Source of the DNA: JAVRLB01 sp049965455
GTDB taxonomy: Archaea; Thermoplasmatota; Thermoplasmata; Thermoplasmatales; ARK-15
Length of the DNA: 46,204 bases
Assembly: GCA_049965455.1 (NCBI GenBank)
Contig: JBMFWH010000007.1
Span: 1 to 46,204 of the forward strand
Reading direction: 5' to 3'
Position numbers and translations under genes: made by a program. Under the pieces are notes generated by a model. The model did not search any database and was not told where the DNA came from. It saw nothing but the letters and a program-made list of their open reading frames with translations. Positions 8,731-16,850 of this stretch are shown here, one piece after another; position 1 is the stretch's first letter, and each line of letters begins with the position of its first letter.

Positions 8731-10616
8731 AGCCATACCCCCCAGATTCTAAGTATAATTAATAGCACTATGGCACCTATTATCAGAAATGCAGTGTAAT
8801 TCTGTATGACTCCAGTCTGCAATTTTCTCGAAATCCTTCCAGTTACATATACAAGTTTCGCAGCTCCATTTACAATACCATCAATTATGTACTTATCAAA
8901 CAAATAAGTAATCATAGATACAAACACCACAATCCTTTCAGCAATTAAATTTGTGAATATATAGTCTAAATAATATTTAGATTTCAAAAGTCTGTAAAGA
9001 GGACCGCTTCCTGCGGCCACTTTTGAGGCATCCAGCTTTCTGTTGCCATAGAACACGTACGCAATGCCTAGCCCAGCAAACATCAATATTGTCGGGGTGT
9101 AATCTATCAGAAGGTTCACGTGATCTGAGGGTATGCCGGATACATATGCATAAAAAGGATCCTGCCAGATCCCGAAAACCAGTGACAATACTGCCAGTAC
9201 TACTAGAGGTACGATCATTATCCATGGTGGGTCTTTTGCGTGCTCTGCCGCATAGGTTTTTGGTTTGCCTAGCGCTACCAAAAAGAACATTCTGAACGTG
9301 TATAGTGTCGTTAAAAACGCACCCAGTACTAGAAACAGCCATGGCAATATGTCCCCGTTGGACTGGTAAAATACATATGCCAGAGATATTATCTCATCCT
9401 TGCTGAAAAATCCTGCAGTTAACGGAAATCCTACCAGTGTTAATGCGCCTATGAACATCATGGTTATTGTAATTGGCATTTTTCTCCATAATCCTCCCAT
9501 CTTCCTGATATCCCTGGTATCTAACAATGCGAACAGTATTGCGCCCGCCGACAGAAATAATAGTGCCTTTAAAAACGAGTGCACAATCAGGTGGTAAATG
9601 CTCGCAGAAATTGCAGCCTGGCCGATGACCAATCCTATGCCCAGTGCCGCAAGCATGTACCCTAATTGACTGATTGTAGAGTATGCTAGAACCCTCTTTA
9701 TATCATTAACTACAAGGCCAAGAGTTCCTGCATAAAATGCAGTGAACGCGCCCACAAATAGCACAGCCATCAATGCAGTGGTAGAATCCAAGTATATTGG
9801 AAAAACTCTTGCAACGAGATATATTCCCGCAGTTACCATCGTGGCGGCATGTATCAACGCAGATACTGTTGCAGGGCCTTCCATCGCATCAGGGATCCAC
9901 ACATGCAGCGGGAACTGAGCAGATTTGCCCATTGCACCGCCCAAGAACAGTATGCCTATGAGCGTCAAGTTGGTGGAGCTGATTTTTGATAGATTCTGCA
10001 AAAACACGGGAATGGATAGAGGATCTGTTATTCCAACATTTACCATTGAATAGTATAATACCGCAATACCGAATAAGAACAGCACATCCCCGACCCTGGT
10101 CACTATAAATGCCTTCTTAGCCGCTGCGGCCGCATTCGGTTTATACCACCAGAACCCGATCAAGAGATATGAACACACACCCACAAGTTCCCAAAATATG
10201 AAAAACAAAAGCATGTTAGAAGTGAGCACAAGCCCGAGCATCCCAGACGTAAACAACGCAGTTTCTGCAAAATATACGCTTCTAGCAGGATCTTTCCCCA
10301 TGTACCCAATCGCGAAAAGATGAATTAAAAACGAAACTCCAGAAACCATTAGGACCATTACCAATGCTAATGAATCAAGATATATACCAAACGTAAAATT
10401 GAAGAACCAGGGGAACGTTACAATAACAGGGTTAAGCTGTATGTTGTGCCCGTCAGTGATAAATATGAACAGTGCCAGCAAGAAAGATAGGAATATGGAA
10501 GAAGTGGCTATTATTCCTGCCAAACCTTTCTTTAATTTTCCAGCAAGCAATGTTATTGGAAATGCTATCATGGGTATTAGAAATATTAAGAATCCAAAGA
10601 TCTCTATATTATTCAT
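8727..10616 (-). CDS. nuoL: Complex I subunit L (antiporter-type)
   Basis: This is the largest membrane pump subunit (629 residues). Signatures include FFIFWELVGVCSYLLIGFWW, SAQFPLHVWIPDAMEGPATVSALIHAATMV and NDIKRVLAYSTISQLGYM. The C-terminal part after residue 490 has the weakly conserved extension expected of NuoL, with a long amphipathic or lateral helix region followed by a final transmembrane segment. The ATG is preceded by AAGGTGGTAAC, which overlaps the nuoK stop region. Confidence 0.95.
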   Translation of the reverse strand: MNNIEIFGFLIFLIPMIAFPITLLAGKLKKGLAGIIATSSIFLSFLLALFIFITDGHNIQLNPVIVTFPWFFNFTFGIYLDSLALVMVLMVSGVSFLIHLFAIGYMGKDPARSVYFAETALFTSGMLGLVLTSNMLLFFIFWELVGVCSYLLIGFWWYKPNAAAAAKKAFIVTRVGDVLFLFGIAVLYYSMVNVGITDPLSIPVFLQNLSKISSTNLTLIGILFLGGAMGKSAQFPLHVWIPDAMEGPATVSALIHAATMVTAGIYLVARVFPIYLDSTTALMAVLFVGAFTAFYAGTLGLVVNDIKRVLAYSTISQLGYMLAALGIGLVIGQAAISASIYHLIVHSFLKALLFLSAGAILFALLDTRDIRKMGGLWRKMPITITMMFIGALTLVGFPLTAGFFSKDEIISLAYVFYQSNGDILPWLFLVLGAFLTTLYTFRMFFLVALGKPKTYAAEHAKDPPWIMIVPLVVLAVLSLVFGIWQDPFYAYVSGIPSDHVNLLIDYTPTILMFAGLGIAYVFYGNRKLDASKVAAGSGPLYRLLKSKYYLDYIFTNLIAERIVVFVSMITYLFDKYIIDGIVNGAAKLVYVTGRISRKLQTGVIQNYTAFLIIGAIVLLIILRIWGVWL

Positions 10617-10617
10617 G

Positions 10618-10926
10618 TTACCACCTTAAATCTTTCAAAGAGCCAAGACTGATTCCAGAGGTTTTTCGTCTTAAAGCAACAAGTATCGCAAAGCCTACTA
10701 CCGATTCCGCAGCCGCGATAGCTATTGAAAAAAGTACGAAAATTATTCCATTTGCATCATTGTAAAAAGAGGCTATGCCTGCAAGATTAAGGTTTGCGGC
10801 ATTGACCAATATTTCTATGCTTATCAATAATTTTATTCCTCCTTTTACAGTCAACAATCCATATAATCCAACCGAAAATAATGCCAGGCTAATTGATAAT
10901 ACGTAAAGTAATGGTATTGGAGTCAT
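10618..10926 (-). CDS. nuoK: Complex I subunit K
   Basis: This small three-helix subunit of the membrane arm (102 residues) lies in the proton path next to NuoJ. The family pattern GLYGLLTVKGGIKLLISIEILVNAANLNL contains the conserved Glu within helix 2, and AAAESVVGFAILVALRR contains the second conserved acidic residue. Its ATG overlaps the preceding stop (ATGA) and is preceded by a G-rich ribosome-binding site. Confidence 0.93.
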   Translation of the reverse strand: MTPIPLLYVLSISLALFSVGLYGLLTVKGGIKLLISIEILVNAANLNLAGIASFYNDANGIIFVLFSIAIAAAESVVGFAILVALRRKTSGISLGSLKDLRW

Positions 10927-11156
10927 TCTTTATCCCCCCTTTCAGCAAGGTAAAGTGCGCCTAACATAGCTATAACAAGCAGTACTGACAGAAGTTCAAA
11001 TGCCAGAACATAAGGCCCAAAAATTTGCTGAGCCAGTATTTTTATGTTTTCAGTGTAAGGTATAAGCGTTTGAGTGGATGTGTATATGTATGAGAATATC
11101 GCGGCAAAAAACAGTATCGCAATTACTGCACCTAAACTATTCTTCAGACTCTTCAC
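10923..11156 (-). CDS. nuoJ: Complex I subunit J, C-terminal half (split NuoJ)
   Basis: This 77-residue protein with two membrane helices corresponds to the last part of NuoJ (…YVLAFELLSVLLVIAMLGALYLAERGDKE). In most bacteria NuoJ is one protein of about 170-200 residues; here it is made as two overlapping genes, as is known for FpoJ of some methanogens. The start is a GTG at 11156 that lies 20 bases inside the end of the upstream half, in another frame. That overlap indicates a genuine split rather than a sequencing frameshift. Confidence 0.85.
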   Translation of the reverse strand: MKSLKNSLGAVIAILFFAAIFSYIYTSTQTLIPYTENIKILAQQIFGPYVLAFELLSVLLVIAMLGALYLAERGDKE

Positions 11157-11385
11157 CCCCAGATAGCATTATGGTAAACAATAACAACGTAATTACCGCA
11201 CCCACATACACCAGAATCTGGATTGCACCCAGATACTGGGCCCCCAGTATGATGAATAGTGCGGCTACGGCTATTAGCACGAACATCAGAAATATTGCAG
11301 AATGCAGTAGGTTCTTTTCATGAACTGCCACTATTGCAAATGCTATTGTGATAAGCCCGACCAACAAAAATAAGTATTGTATCAT
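11137..11385 (-). CDS. nuoJ: Complex I subunit J, N-terminal half (split NuoJ)
   Basis: This 82-residue protein has three helices and contains the conserved core of NuoJ, including ALFIILGAQYLGAIQILVYVGAVITLLLF, the segment that forms the π-bulge helix 3 of the membrane arm. It ends with an acidic tail (GGEESEE). The ATG overlaps the nuoI stop (ATGA) and is preceded by GAGGTGA. Together with the following gene it makes up a complete NuoJ. Confidence 0.9.
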   Translation of the reverse strand: MIQYLFLLVGLITIAFAIVAVHEKNLLHSAIFLMFVLIAVAALFIILGAQYLGAIQILVYVGAVITLLLFTIMLSGGEESEE

Positions 11386-11804
11386 TGCTTGTTCACCTCA
11401 GATTCTGGTCTTGATAACCTGTCAGGCAGGTACTCAAAATCTTTCTTGTACCTGGCAGTCTCATAATCCTTACTCAATGTAATTGATCCTGTAGGGCAAA
11501 TCTCCTGACATAGCCCACAGTAAATGCATTTACCAATATCCACAGAAGGATAGATCTTTCTCTTGTTCTTCCCATTCTCATAATCATATTCAACCATCAC
11601 GTCGCAGTGATTGGGGCAAACTTGAGAGCATAAAGAGCAGCCTATGCAAGTATCAAGATCAAGTGTTACTCTCCCCCTGAATCGTTCAGGCAACTTCCTT
11701 TTCTCTTCTGGATACTGGAATGTAATTTTCTTCTTTGGAAGATATGAAAACACTATTCTGAACCCTTTGAATATTCCTCTTATTCCTTTCAATTTATCAC
11801 TCAT
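11382..11804 (-). CDS. nuoI: Complex I subunit I, 2x[4Fe-4S] ferredoxin-like
   Basis: NuoI relays electrons to NuoB in the peripheral arm. The 140-residue protein has two complete 4Fe-4S motifs: Cys53-56-59-63 (CIGCSLCSQVCP) and Cys93-96-99-103 (CIYCGLCQEICP). The ATG at 11804 is preferred to an upstream in-frame codon at 11876, because the longer form would overlap nuoH by 70 bases, and GTGGTGG sits just upstream of 11804. With NuoE, NuoF and NuoG missing, this ferredoxin-like subunit is the most likely entry point for electrons; that is an inference. Confidence 0.95.
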   Translation of the reverse strand: MSDKLKGIRGIFKGFRIVFSYLPKKKITFQYPEEKRKLPERFRGRVTLDLDTCIGCSLCSQVCPNHCDVMVEYDYENGKNKRKIYPSVDIGKCIYCGLCQEICPTGSITLSKDYETARYKKDFEYLPDRLSRPESEVNKQ

Positions 11805-11806
11805 TT

Positions 11807-12850
11807 TTACCACCACATCACGTAGAATGCCACCCAGATCAAGTTGATCAAAGCGATGGGCAAAAGATACTTCCATCCAAATTTCATAAATAGGTCTACC
11901 CTAACCCTCGGCATTGCAATCCAAAAAGCCAGGAATATGAATACTAGTATGAATGTCTTTATCAGAAGCCATATCACGCCTGGCAAAAACCAGAATCCAC
12001 CATAGCCGCCAAGATAGAGCGTTGAGATCAGCAAAGATACGAAAAATACATTCCCGAACATGCCAAGATAGTACAATCCGAACCTCAGCCCGGAGTATTC
12101 TGTCTGGAACCCTGCTACAAGCTCGCTTTCACTTTCAGGCAGGTCAAAAGGTACCAGAGATGCCTTTGCTACCATGCCCACAAAAAAGACAATGAACCCG
12201 AGCGGCTGCAGTATTATGAATGGTATGTGCTGAGCAGATACTATGTCATTAACATTTGTCGATGCGGCCATCATTATCACACCTAGCGCTGCAACCAGCA
12301 ATGGCACTTCATAGCTTATATCCTGAGCTGCGGTTCTCCATGCCCCGATAAGTGCAAATTTGCTGTTTGAAGCAGCTCCTGCTATGATCTCACCTATCGG
12401 AGATATTGCTGAAAATGCTAATATCAAAATAAATGTGACAATCACATTTGAAAATATTATTTTTCCAGTCAAATAAAAAGTGCCGTAAGGTATCAATACA
12501 AATACTAGGACCAACGGTATAAATACAAGGTAAGGTGCGATCAGGAATGAAGTCCTGTCCGCTTTGTCAGGAACTATATCCTCCTTTGCAAATATTTTCA
12601 ACGCATCTGCAATAAGCTGGAATGAACCATAAGGACCGACACGGTTAGGGCCAATCCTCTCCTGTAGATCTGCCATGTATTTTCTGAATATATATATTAC
12701 AATAATGATCATTATTGCAACGAACAAAAACACGAGAATTGCCTCTATAAGGTATACAAGCAGTGGCTGCAAAATGTATCCATAAGGCCATGCGGATATG
12801 TTAATTCCGAACCTCTTAAGCACAGTATCGATAAACAGGAATATGTTCAT
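11807..12850 (-). CDS. nuoH: Complex I subunit H
   Basis: This 347-residue subunit of eight or so helices anchors the peripheral arm and forms the quinone-binding site with NuoB and NuoD. The typical sequences RIGPNRVGPYGSFQLIADALKIFAKEDIVP, LVPFDLPESESELVAGFQTEYSGLRFGLYYLGMF and a C-terminal PRVRVDLFMKFGWKYLLP are all present. The ATG overlaps the nuoD stop (ATGA) and has a very strong ribosome-binding site, GGAGGTG. Confidence 0.96.
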   Translation of the reverse strand: MNIFLFIDTVLKRFGINISAWPYGYILQPLLVYLIEAILVFLFVAIMIIIVIYIFRKYMADLQERIGPNRVGPYGSFQLIADALKIFAKEDIVPDKADRTSFLIAPYLVFIPLVLVFVLIPYGTFYLTGKIIFSNVIVTFILILAFSAISPIGEIIAGAASNSKFALIGAWRTAAQDISYEVPLLVAALGVIMMAASTNVNDIVSAQHIPFIILQPLGFIVFFVGMVAKASLVPFDLPESESELVAGFQTEYSGLRFGLYYLGMFGNVFFVSLLISTLYLGGYGGFWFLPGVIWLLIKTFILVFIFLAFWIAMPRVRVDLFMKFGWKYLLPIALINLIWVAFYVMWW

Positions 12851-13962
12851 CGATCCACCTCCCCAAACACTGGATCCATTGAGGAAATGGACAATACCAT
12901 ATCTGAAATCTTATATCCCTTTGATACCGTCGGTATTGCAGTCATATTGTGGAATGTCGGACTTCTTATACGTACCCTGTATGGCTTTGGGGAACCATCC
13001 CCGATCAGGTAAATCCCAAACTCACCTCTTGAAGACTCTGTTCTCGAATATACCTCTCCGGTACCTTTCAACCTGAGCATGAACTGTTTTCTCGCTTTCT
13101 GGTTATAGTACTCCCCGCCTGGCATTTTGTCCATAACCTGCTTTGCAATCCTTAGCGACTGCTTCATCTCATCAAACCTGATCATAAACCTGTTATATAC
13201 ATCTCCTAGACTGTACGTAGGTACGTCAAAATCAAGCTTATCGTACATCAGATAAGGATACTCTTTCCTGATATCAAAAGGAATTCCAGAGGCTCTTAAT
13301 ACCGGCCCTGTAACGCTCAGGCTTTTGGCGTCTTCAGGCTTTAATATTCCTATCTTTTTAGTTCTTGACACAAATATCTCATTCGTAGCAAACAAATTTC
13401 GGATCTCTTCCATCTTCTTGGGAAACTCTTCATAAAATGCCTTAAATTTCTCTTCAAACCCTTCTGGCAGATCTTTATATACTCCGCCAATGCTGAAATA
13501 ATTGTACTCCAATCTAGCCCCGGAGGTCATCTCATACATTTCAATGATCTTTTCTCGCTCTCTGAAACAGTAGAAGAATGGTGTCATCATTCCTGCATCA
13601 AGCCCGAAAGCAGCAATGAATACCAGGTGACTTGCGATCCTGTTCAGTTCCGCAAAGAGAACGCGTATGTAATTGGCCCTTTCTGGTGCTTCAATATCTA
13701 CAAGCTTTTCTGCGGCTAGGACATATCCAAGTTCCATCTGATGTGCAGAAACATAATCCAGCCTGTCCATATATACTGTGGATTGAACATAATATTTCAT
13801 TTCCGACAATTTTTCAGCATTTCTGTGCAGGTACCCAAGAATAGGTTGAGCTTCTAATACATATTCTCCATCAAGTTTCACCTTGACCCTTAATACACCA
13901 TGAGTAGCTGGATGTTGTGGCCCAAAATTCACCTCTAATATCTTCTCTTCCAATTTCACCAC
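12847..13962 (-). CDS. nuoD: Complex I subunit D (49-kDa-like)
   Basis: NuoD (371 residues) contributes the quinone site and derives from the large subunit of group 4 NiFe hydrogenases. It shows NFGPQHPATHGVLR near the N-terminus, GYLHRNAEKLSE, and a C-terminus ending SSMDPVFGEVDR. The NiFe-ligating cysteines of hydrogenases are absent, as expected for complex I. The start is one of two tandem GTG codons (13962 or 13959) that overlap the nuoC stop. It is not fused to NuoC, unlike in Escherichia coli. Confidence 0.95.
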   Translation of the reverse strand: MVKLEEKILEVNFGPQHPATHGVLRVKVKLDGEYVLEAQPILGYLHRNAEKLSEMKYYVQSTVYMDRLDYVSAHQMELGYVLAAEKLVDIEAPERANYIRVLFAELNRIASHLVFIAAFGLDAGMMTPFFYCFREREKIIEMYEMTSGARLEYNYFSIGGVYKDLPEGFEEKFKAFYEEFPKKMEEIRNLFATNEIFVSRTKKIGILKPEDAKSLSVTGPVLRASGIPFDIRKEYPYLMYDKLDFDVPTYSLGDVYNRFMIRFDEMKQSLRIAKQVMDKMPGGEYYNQKARKQFMLRLKGTGEVYSRTESSRGEFGIYLIGDGSPKPYRVRIRSPTFHNMTAIPTVSKGYKISDMVLSISSMDPVFGEVDR

Positions 13963-14408
13963 CCATCCTTTGAATCAAAGCTTACTACATCTTTTCCTTC
14001 ATCATCCATATTTACAAATTGCTCTTTGTTCATATCATAGTTCTTTCTTAGCGGATGTCCTACCCATCCTTCCGGCAAAAACAGCCGTGTTAGATTTGGA
14101 TGCCCTTCAAATTTTACTCCCACAAGATCGTAAATTTCACGCTCGAACCATGTCGCCGCTTCCCAGAGCTTACTTGCTGATGGCAATTTTTCATCCTTGG
14201 TTCTTGCTTTTATTATAATCAGTCCTTTCTTAGAATATGAAGAGAGATGATAAACTACTTCAAGGTACTCTTTACGGTCTACTCCAGACATCAATGCAAG
14301 ATAATCCCATCCCTCATCTTTCCTCTTTTGCAACTCTTCGATCAAGTGCTCTTTGTCCACTATATAAAACTTAACATTATCTTTGGTGGTACCTTCTTCA
14401 ACTATCAT
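13956..14408 (-). CDS. nuoC: Complex I subunit C (30-kDa-like)
   Basis: NuoC (150 residues) is a peripheral-arm subunit with no cofactor. The family signature WFEREIYDLVGVKFEGHPNLTRLFLPEGWVGHPLRKNYD is clear. The ATG at 14408 is chosen because it lies after the nuoB stop and has AGAGGT upstream; a longer reading frame to 14495 would overlap nuoB by more than 80 bases and adds no family sequence. Its stop overlaps the nuoD start. Confidence 0.93.
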   Translation of the reverse strand: MIVEEGTTKDNVKFYIVDKEHLIEELQKRKDEGWDYLALMSGVDRKEYLEVVYHLSSYSKKGLIIIKARTKDEKLPSASKLWEAATWFEREIYDLVGVKFEGHPNLTRLFLPEGWVGHPLRKNYDMNKEQFVNMDDEGKDVVSFDSKDGW

Positions 14409-14413
14409 ATCGA

Positions 14414-14872
14414 TTACCTCTCTGTTTTTCCCTCTCTTATCCTCTTCTGCAACAGCATCACGCCGTTTAAAAGTGAGTCTGGTGTAGGGGGGCAACCTGG
14501 GATATAGACATCTACCGGAACAATCTTGTCCACGCCCATAACGACCGAGTACGCACCCTGATACGGTCCTCCGGATGTCGCACAGGAGCCGTAAGCGATA
14601 ACGTATCTGGGGGTTGCCATCTGTTCATAAAGCCTCCTGATTCTTGGGGCCATCTTCTTGGTAACTGTTCCCGCTACTATCATCAGATCCGATTGCCTTG
14701 GCGAAGCCCTAAATATCTCACTACCAAATCTTGCCAGATCGTATTTTGCAGCTTGGGACACCATCATCTCTATGGCACAGCACGCCAGCCCGAACGTGAA
14801 TGGCCACACTGAATTAGACCGACCCCAGTTTATCACATCATCGAGACTTGCAAATAAAATAGAATCACTCAT
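14414..14872 (-). CDS. nuoB: Complex I subunit B, [4Fe-4S] N2 cluster
   Basis: NuoB (152 residues) carries cluster N2, which hands electrons to quinone. All four ligands are visible: the adjacent Cys31-Cys32 (GLACCAIEMM), Cys97 (YGSCATSGG) and Cys127 (YIPGCPPTPDSLL). The ATG at 14872 shares its A with the nuoA stop (TAATG) and has GGAGTGGA upstream. A GTG three codons earlier is a less likely alternative. Confidence 0.95.
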   Translation of the reverse strand: MSDSILFASLDDVINWGRSNSVWPFTFGLACCAIEMMVSQAAKYDLARFGSEIFRASPRQSDLMIVAGTVTKKMAPRIRRLYEQMATPRYVIAYGSCATSGGPYQGAYSVVMGVDKIVPVDVYIPGCPPTPDSLLNGVMLLQKRIREGKTER

Positions 14873-15228
14873 TATTTCCACTCCATAAATCCTTTTTCAA
14901 AGACATAGTACAATGCAAAAATTAGCATTGCCACAAAAATAAAGCCTTCAGCCACTGCTATGTTTCCAAGTAGTTTCAGATAATTGGCCCATGGTATTAA
15001 AAATATCATTTCTACATCAAAAATTACAAAAATTAATAATACGAGATAATACTGCAATTTAACTGGGCCTTTTGAGTCACCAATAGTTACTTCCCCGCAT
15101 TCATAAGTTTCATATTTATATTTCTCATATTTTTTAGGCGCTAAAAGGTGTGAAATCTTTAACATCAAAAGGACTCCTAAGCTAGCCACTATGAAAGTTA
15201 ACAATAGCGGTAAATATCCTTCGATCAT
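14872..15228 (-). CDS. nuoA: Complex I subunit A
   Basis: NuoA (118 residues) is the first gene of the operon and has three membrane helices. The conserved stretch YECGEVTIGDSK (with the loop Cys and Glu) followed by KLQYYLVLLIFVIFDVEMIFLIPWA is diagnostic. The ATG is preceded by GTGAG and, about 30-40 bases upstream, by a TATA-like AGTTTTAAATATTC, so the complex I transcript probably begins here. Confidence 0.94.
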   Translation of the reverse strand: MIEGYLPLLLTFIVASLGVLLMLKISHLLAPKKYEKYKYETYECGEVTIGDSKGPVKLQYYLVLLIFVIFDVEMIFLIPWANYLKLLGNIAVAEGFIFVAMLIFALYYVFEKGFMEWK

Positions 15229-15394
15229 TTTTTACTCACATAAGTGGTAATGGCAGAAGAATATTTAAAACTTAACTTGATCTAAAATTAATCTAAAATT
15301 AAAATTAAGAGTTTCCAAGTCCTTAGTTTGAAAAATATTTTTTTAATAAAATATCAAAAAGATATATATATAGCATCAATAATAATGATATAAT
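15229..15394. promoter_or_regulatory. Divergent promoter region, nuoA operon / DUF998 gene, with tandem 11-bp repeat
   Basis: This 166-bp AT-rich region holds a leftward TATA-like box at about 15262-15275 for nuoA and a rightward one (GATATATATATAG) at about 15361-15373 for the gene at 15395, which would then be almost leaderless. Two perfect tandem copies of ATCTAAAATTA lie at 15280-15301, followed by a partial third. They sit just upstream of the nuo TATA box, where an archaeal activator would bind. A regulatory function is inferred. Confidence 0.5.
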
Positions 15395-16018
15395 ATGGAC
15401 AAAAATGATAATATATCAAAAATAATAACTTGGGGTGGTATTGCGGGGATAATTGGCCCTATCGTCGCCCTGCTTTTTATTTTTTATTCAGTGACAATGT
15501 ATCCTCATTTCAGCTGGTACAACAACTATCTGAGCGATCTTGGCGTTGGTAAAACTGCACCATTCTTTAATTATCCACTGATTTTTGAAGGTATAATGAA
15601 CTTTATATTCGCAATTGGATTTGCTTATGCTTTACAGAAAGGGGCATGGTCCAAGATTGGGGCCATACTTCTAATAATTGGAGGCGCTTCACTTGCGCTG
15701 GTAGGTATATTTAACGAGAACTCTGCCGATCACATTCATTATTATGTTGCGATGGGATACTTCGTGATACTCCCGATATCTCTGATTGTCATAGGATTTG
15801 TCAATTATAAGAGATTCAAAATTTATTCCATAATTACCATAGTGTTGGCGATCGTAGCCTTGATCGTGATCCTGAGCCATGGCCAGCATGCCATACCTGA
15901 ATTATCAGAGGCACTCCTGCTATCAGCATGGATAATTGCGAACAGCGTACTTATGATTACCAGAAAAAATAACATGTTTTTACAGAGAAAAATAGGCGTT
16001 GAAGAGTGGAGACATTAA
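15395..16018 (+). CDS. DUF998-like integral membrane protein
   Basis: This 207-residue protein has about six membrane helices. The stretch FSWYNNYLSDLGVGKTAPFFNYPLIFEGIM is the hallmark of the DUF998 family, whose function is unknown, and HIHYYVAMGYFVILPISLI matches its fourth and fifth helices. It ends in a basic cytoplasmic tail. It is a single gene, transcribed away from the nuo operon from the shared upstream region. No transfer or decay is apparent. Confidence 0.8.
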   Translation: MDKNDNISKIITWGGIAGIIGPIVALLFIFYSVTMYPHFSWYNNYLSDLGVGKTAPFFNYPLIFEGIMNFIFAIGFAYALQKGAWSKIGAILLIIGGASLALVGIFNENSADHIHYYVAMGYFVILPISLIVIGFVNYKRFKIYSIITIVLAIVALIVILSHGQHAIPELSEALLLSAWIIANSVLMITRKNNMFLQRKIGVEEWRH

Positions 16019-16070
16019 CACTTTTCACTTTATTTTTAAGACCTTAAATTTTTATCCGATACTTGAGAGC

Positions 16071-16850
16071 TCACGCTACTGCAGTGAGCTTTATCCTGTT
16101 GTAGGTGTGTGTGCCTATTGCCATGAATATTACAGATGTAATCATTAATAACACGATCCAGTAAATCTCATTCACCGTTACTATATTTAAAAACGAGTTT
16201 CTGATCCCATCACCCACATAAGTCAACGGGTTTACATATGCAATTATCTGCAAAATATAAGGGGTATTACTTGTTATCGGATAAAAAACAGAGCTTGCAA
16301 AAGTGATCATGAAAAATAGGAAATTTGTGATCATGTTAAAAAGCTGATTTGACTTTACAGTTGCGCCTAATGAAAGCATGATTGAGCCAAATGTAAAAGT
16401 ACCCAGCACAAGAAATACAAGAACTAAAAGAACACCATATATTGAAATGTTTATAGATACAAATGGTATTGATATAGCTATAATTATCACAGCCCCCAAA
16501 AACGTTAGAAGCATCATTGCAAGGAGAGTGCTCAGGAGATACTGAAACCTCGTATAAGGCATTGTAAATATCTGTTCCAGCATTCCTACACGTTTATCCG
16601 CCCATAACACCCAGCCCGCCAGAGACGATGCAGACAAAACTTGCTCTGCGACTATTCCGGGCGCCAGAAATGTGATGTAGCTGAGTTTTATATTATCGTA
16701 TATAAAAGATGGAATTATAGACCGCATCATTAATCCCATCAAAACAAGATACCCTATGGGCATCATTACCAGAAACGCGATACTGTTAAGGTCCAGCCCA
16801 GCCCTTAAAATTCTATAAGTAAGCCTAATTATCTTGTTCAACCTGATCAC
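16071..16850 (-). CDS. ABC-2 type exporter permease
   Basis: This 259-residue protein with about six helices has the layout of ABC-2 (DrrB/NodJ-type) permeases. Typical sequences are LAPGIVAEQVLSASSLAGWVLWADKRVGMLEQIFTMPYTRFQYLLS and, near the C-terminus, FASSVFYPITSNTP...NPLTYVGDGIRN. The reading frame opens with GTG at 16850, but that codon lies inside a GGTGAT ribosome-binding site, so TTG at 16841 could be the real start. It overlaps the end of the ATPase gene by about 26 bases and forms a transporter with it. The substrate cannot be told from sequence. Confidence 0.9.
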   Translation of the reverse strand: MIRLNKIIRLTYRILRAGLDLNSIAFLVMMPIGYLVLMGLMMRSIIPSFIYDNIKLSYITFLAPGIVAEQVLSASSLAGWVLWADKRVGMLEQIFTMPYTRFQYLLSTLLAMMLLTFLGAVIIIAISIPFVSINISIYGVLLVLVFLVLGTFTFGSIMLSLGATVKSNQLFNMITNFLFFMITFASSVFYPITSNTPYILQIIAYVNPLTYVGDGIRNSFLNIVTVNEIYWIVLLMITSVIFMAIGTHTYNRIKLTAVA

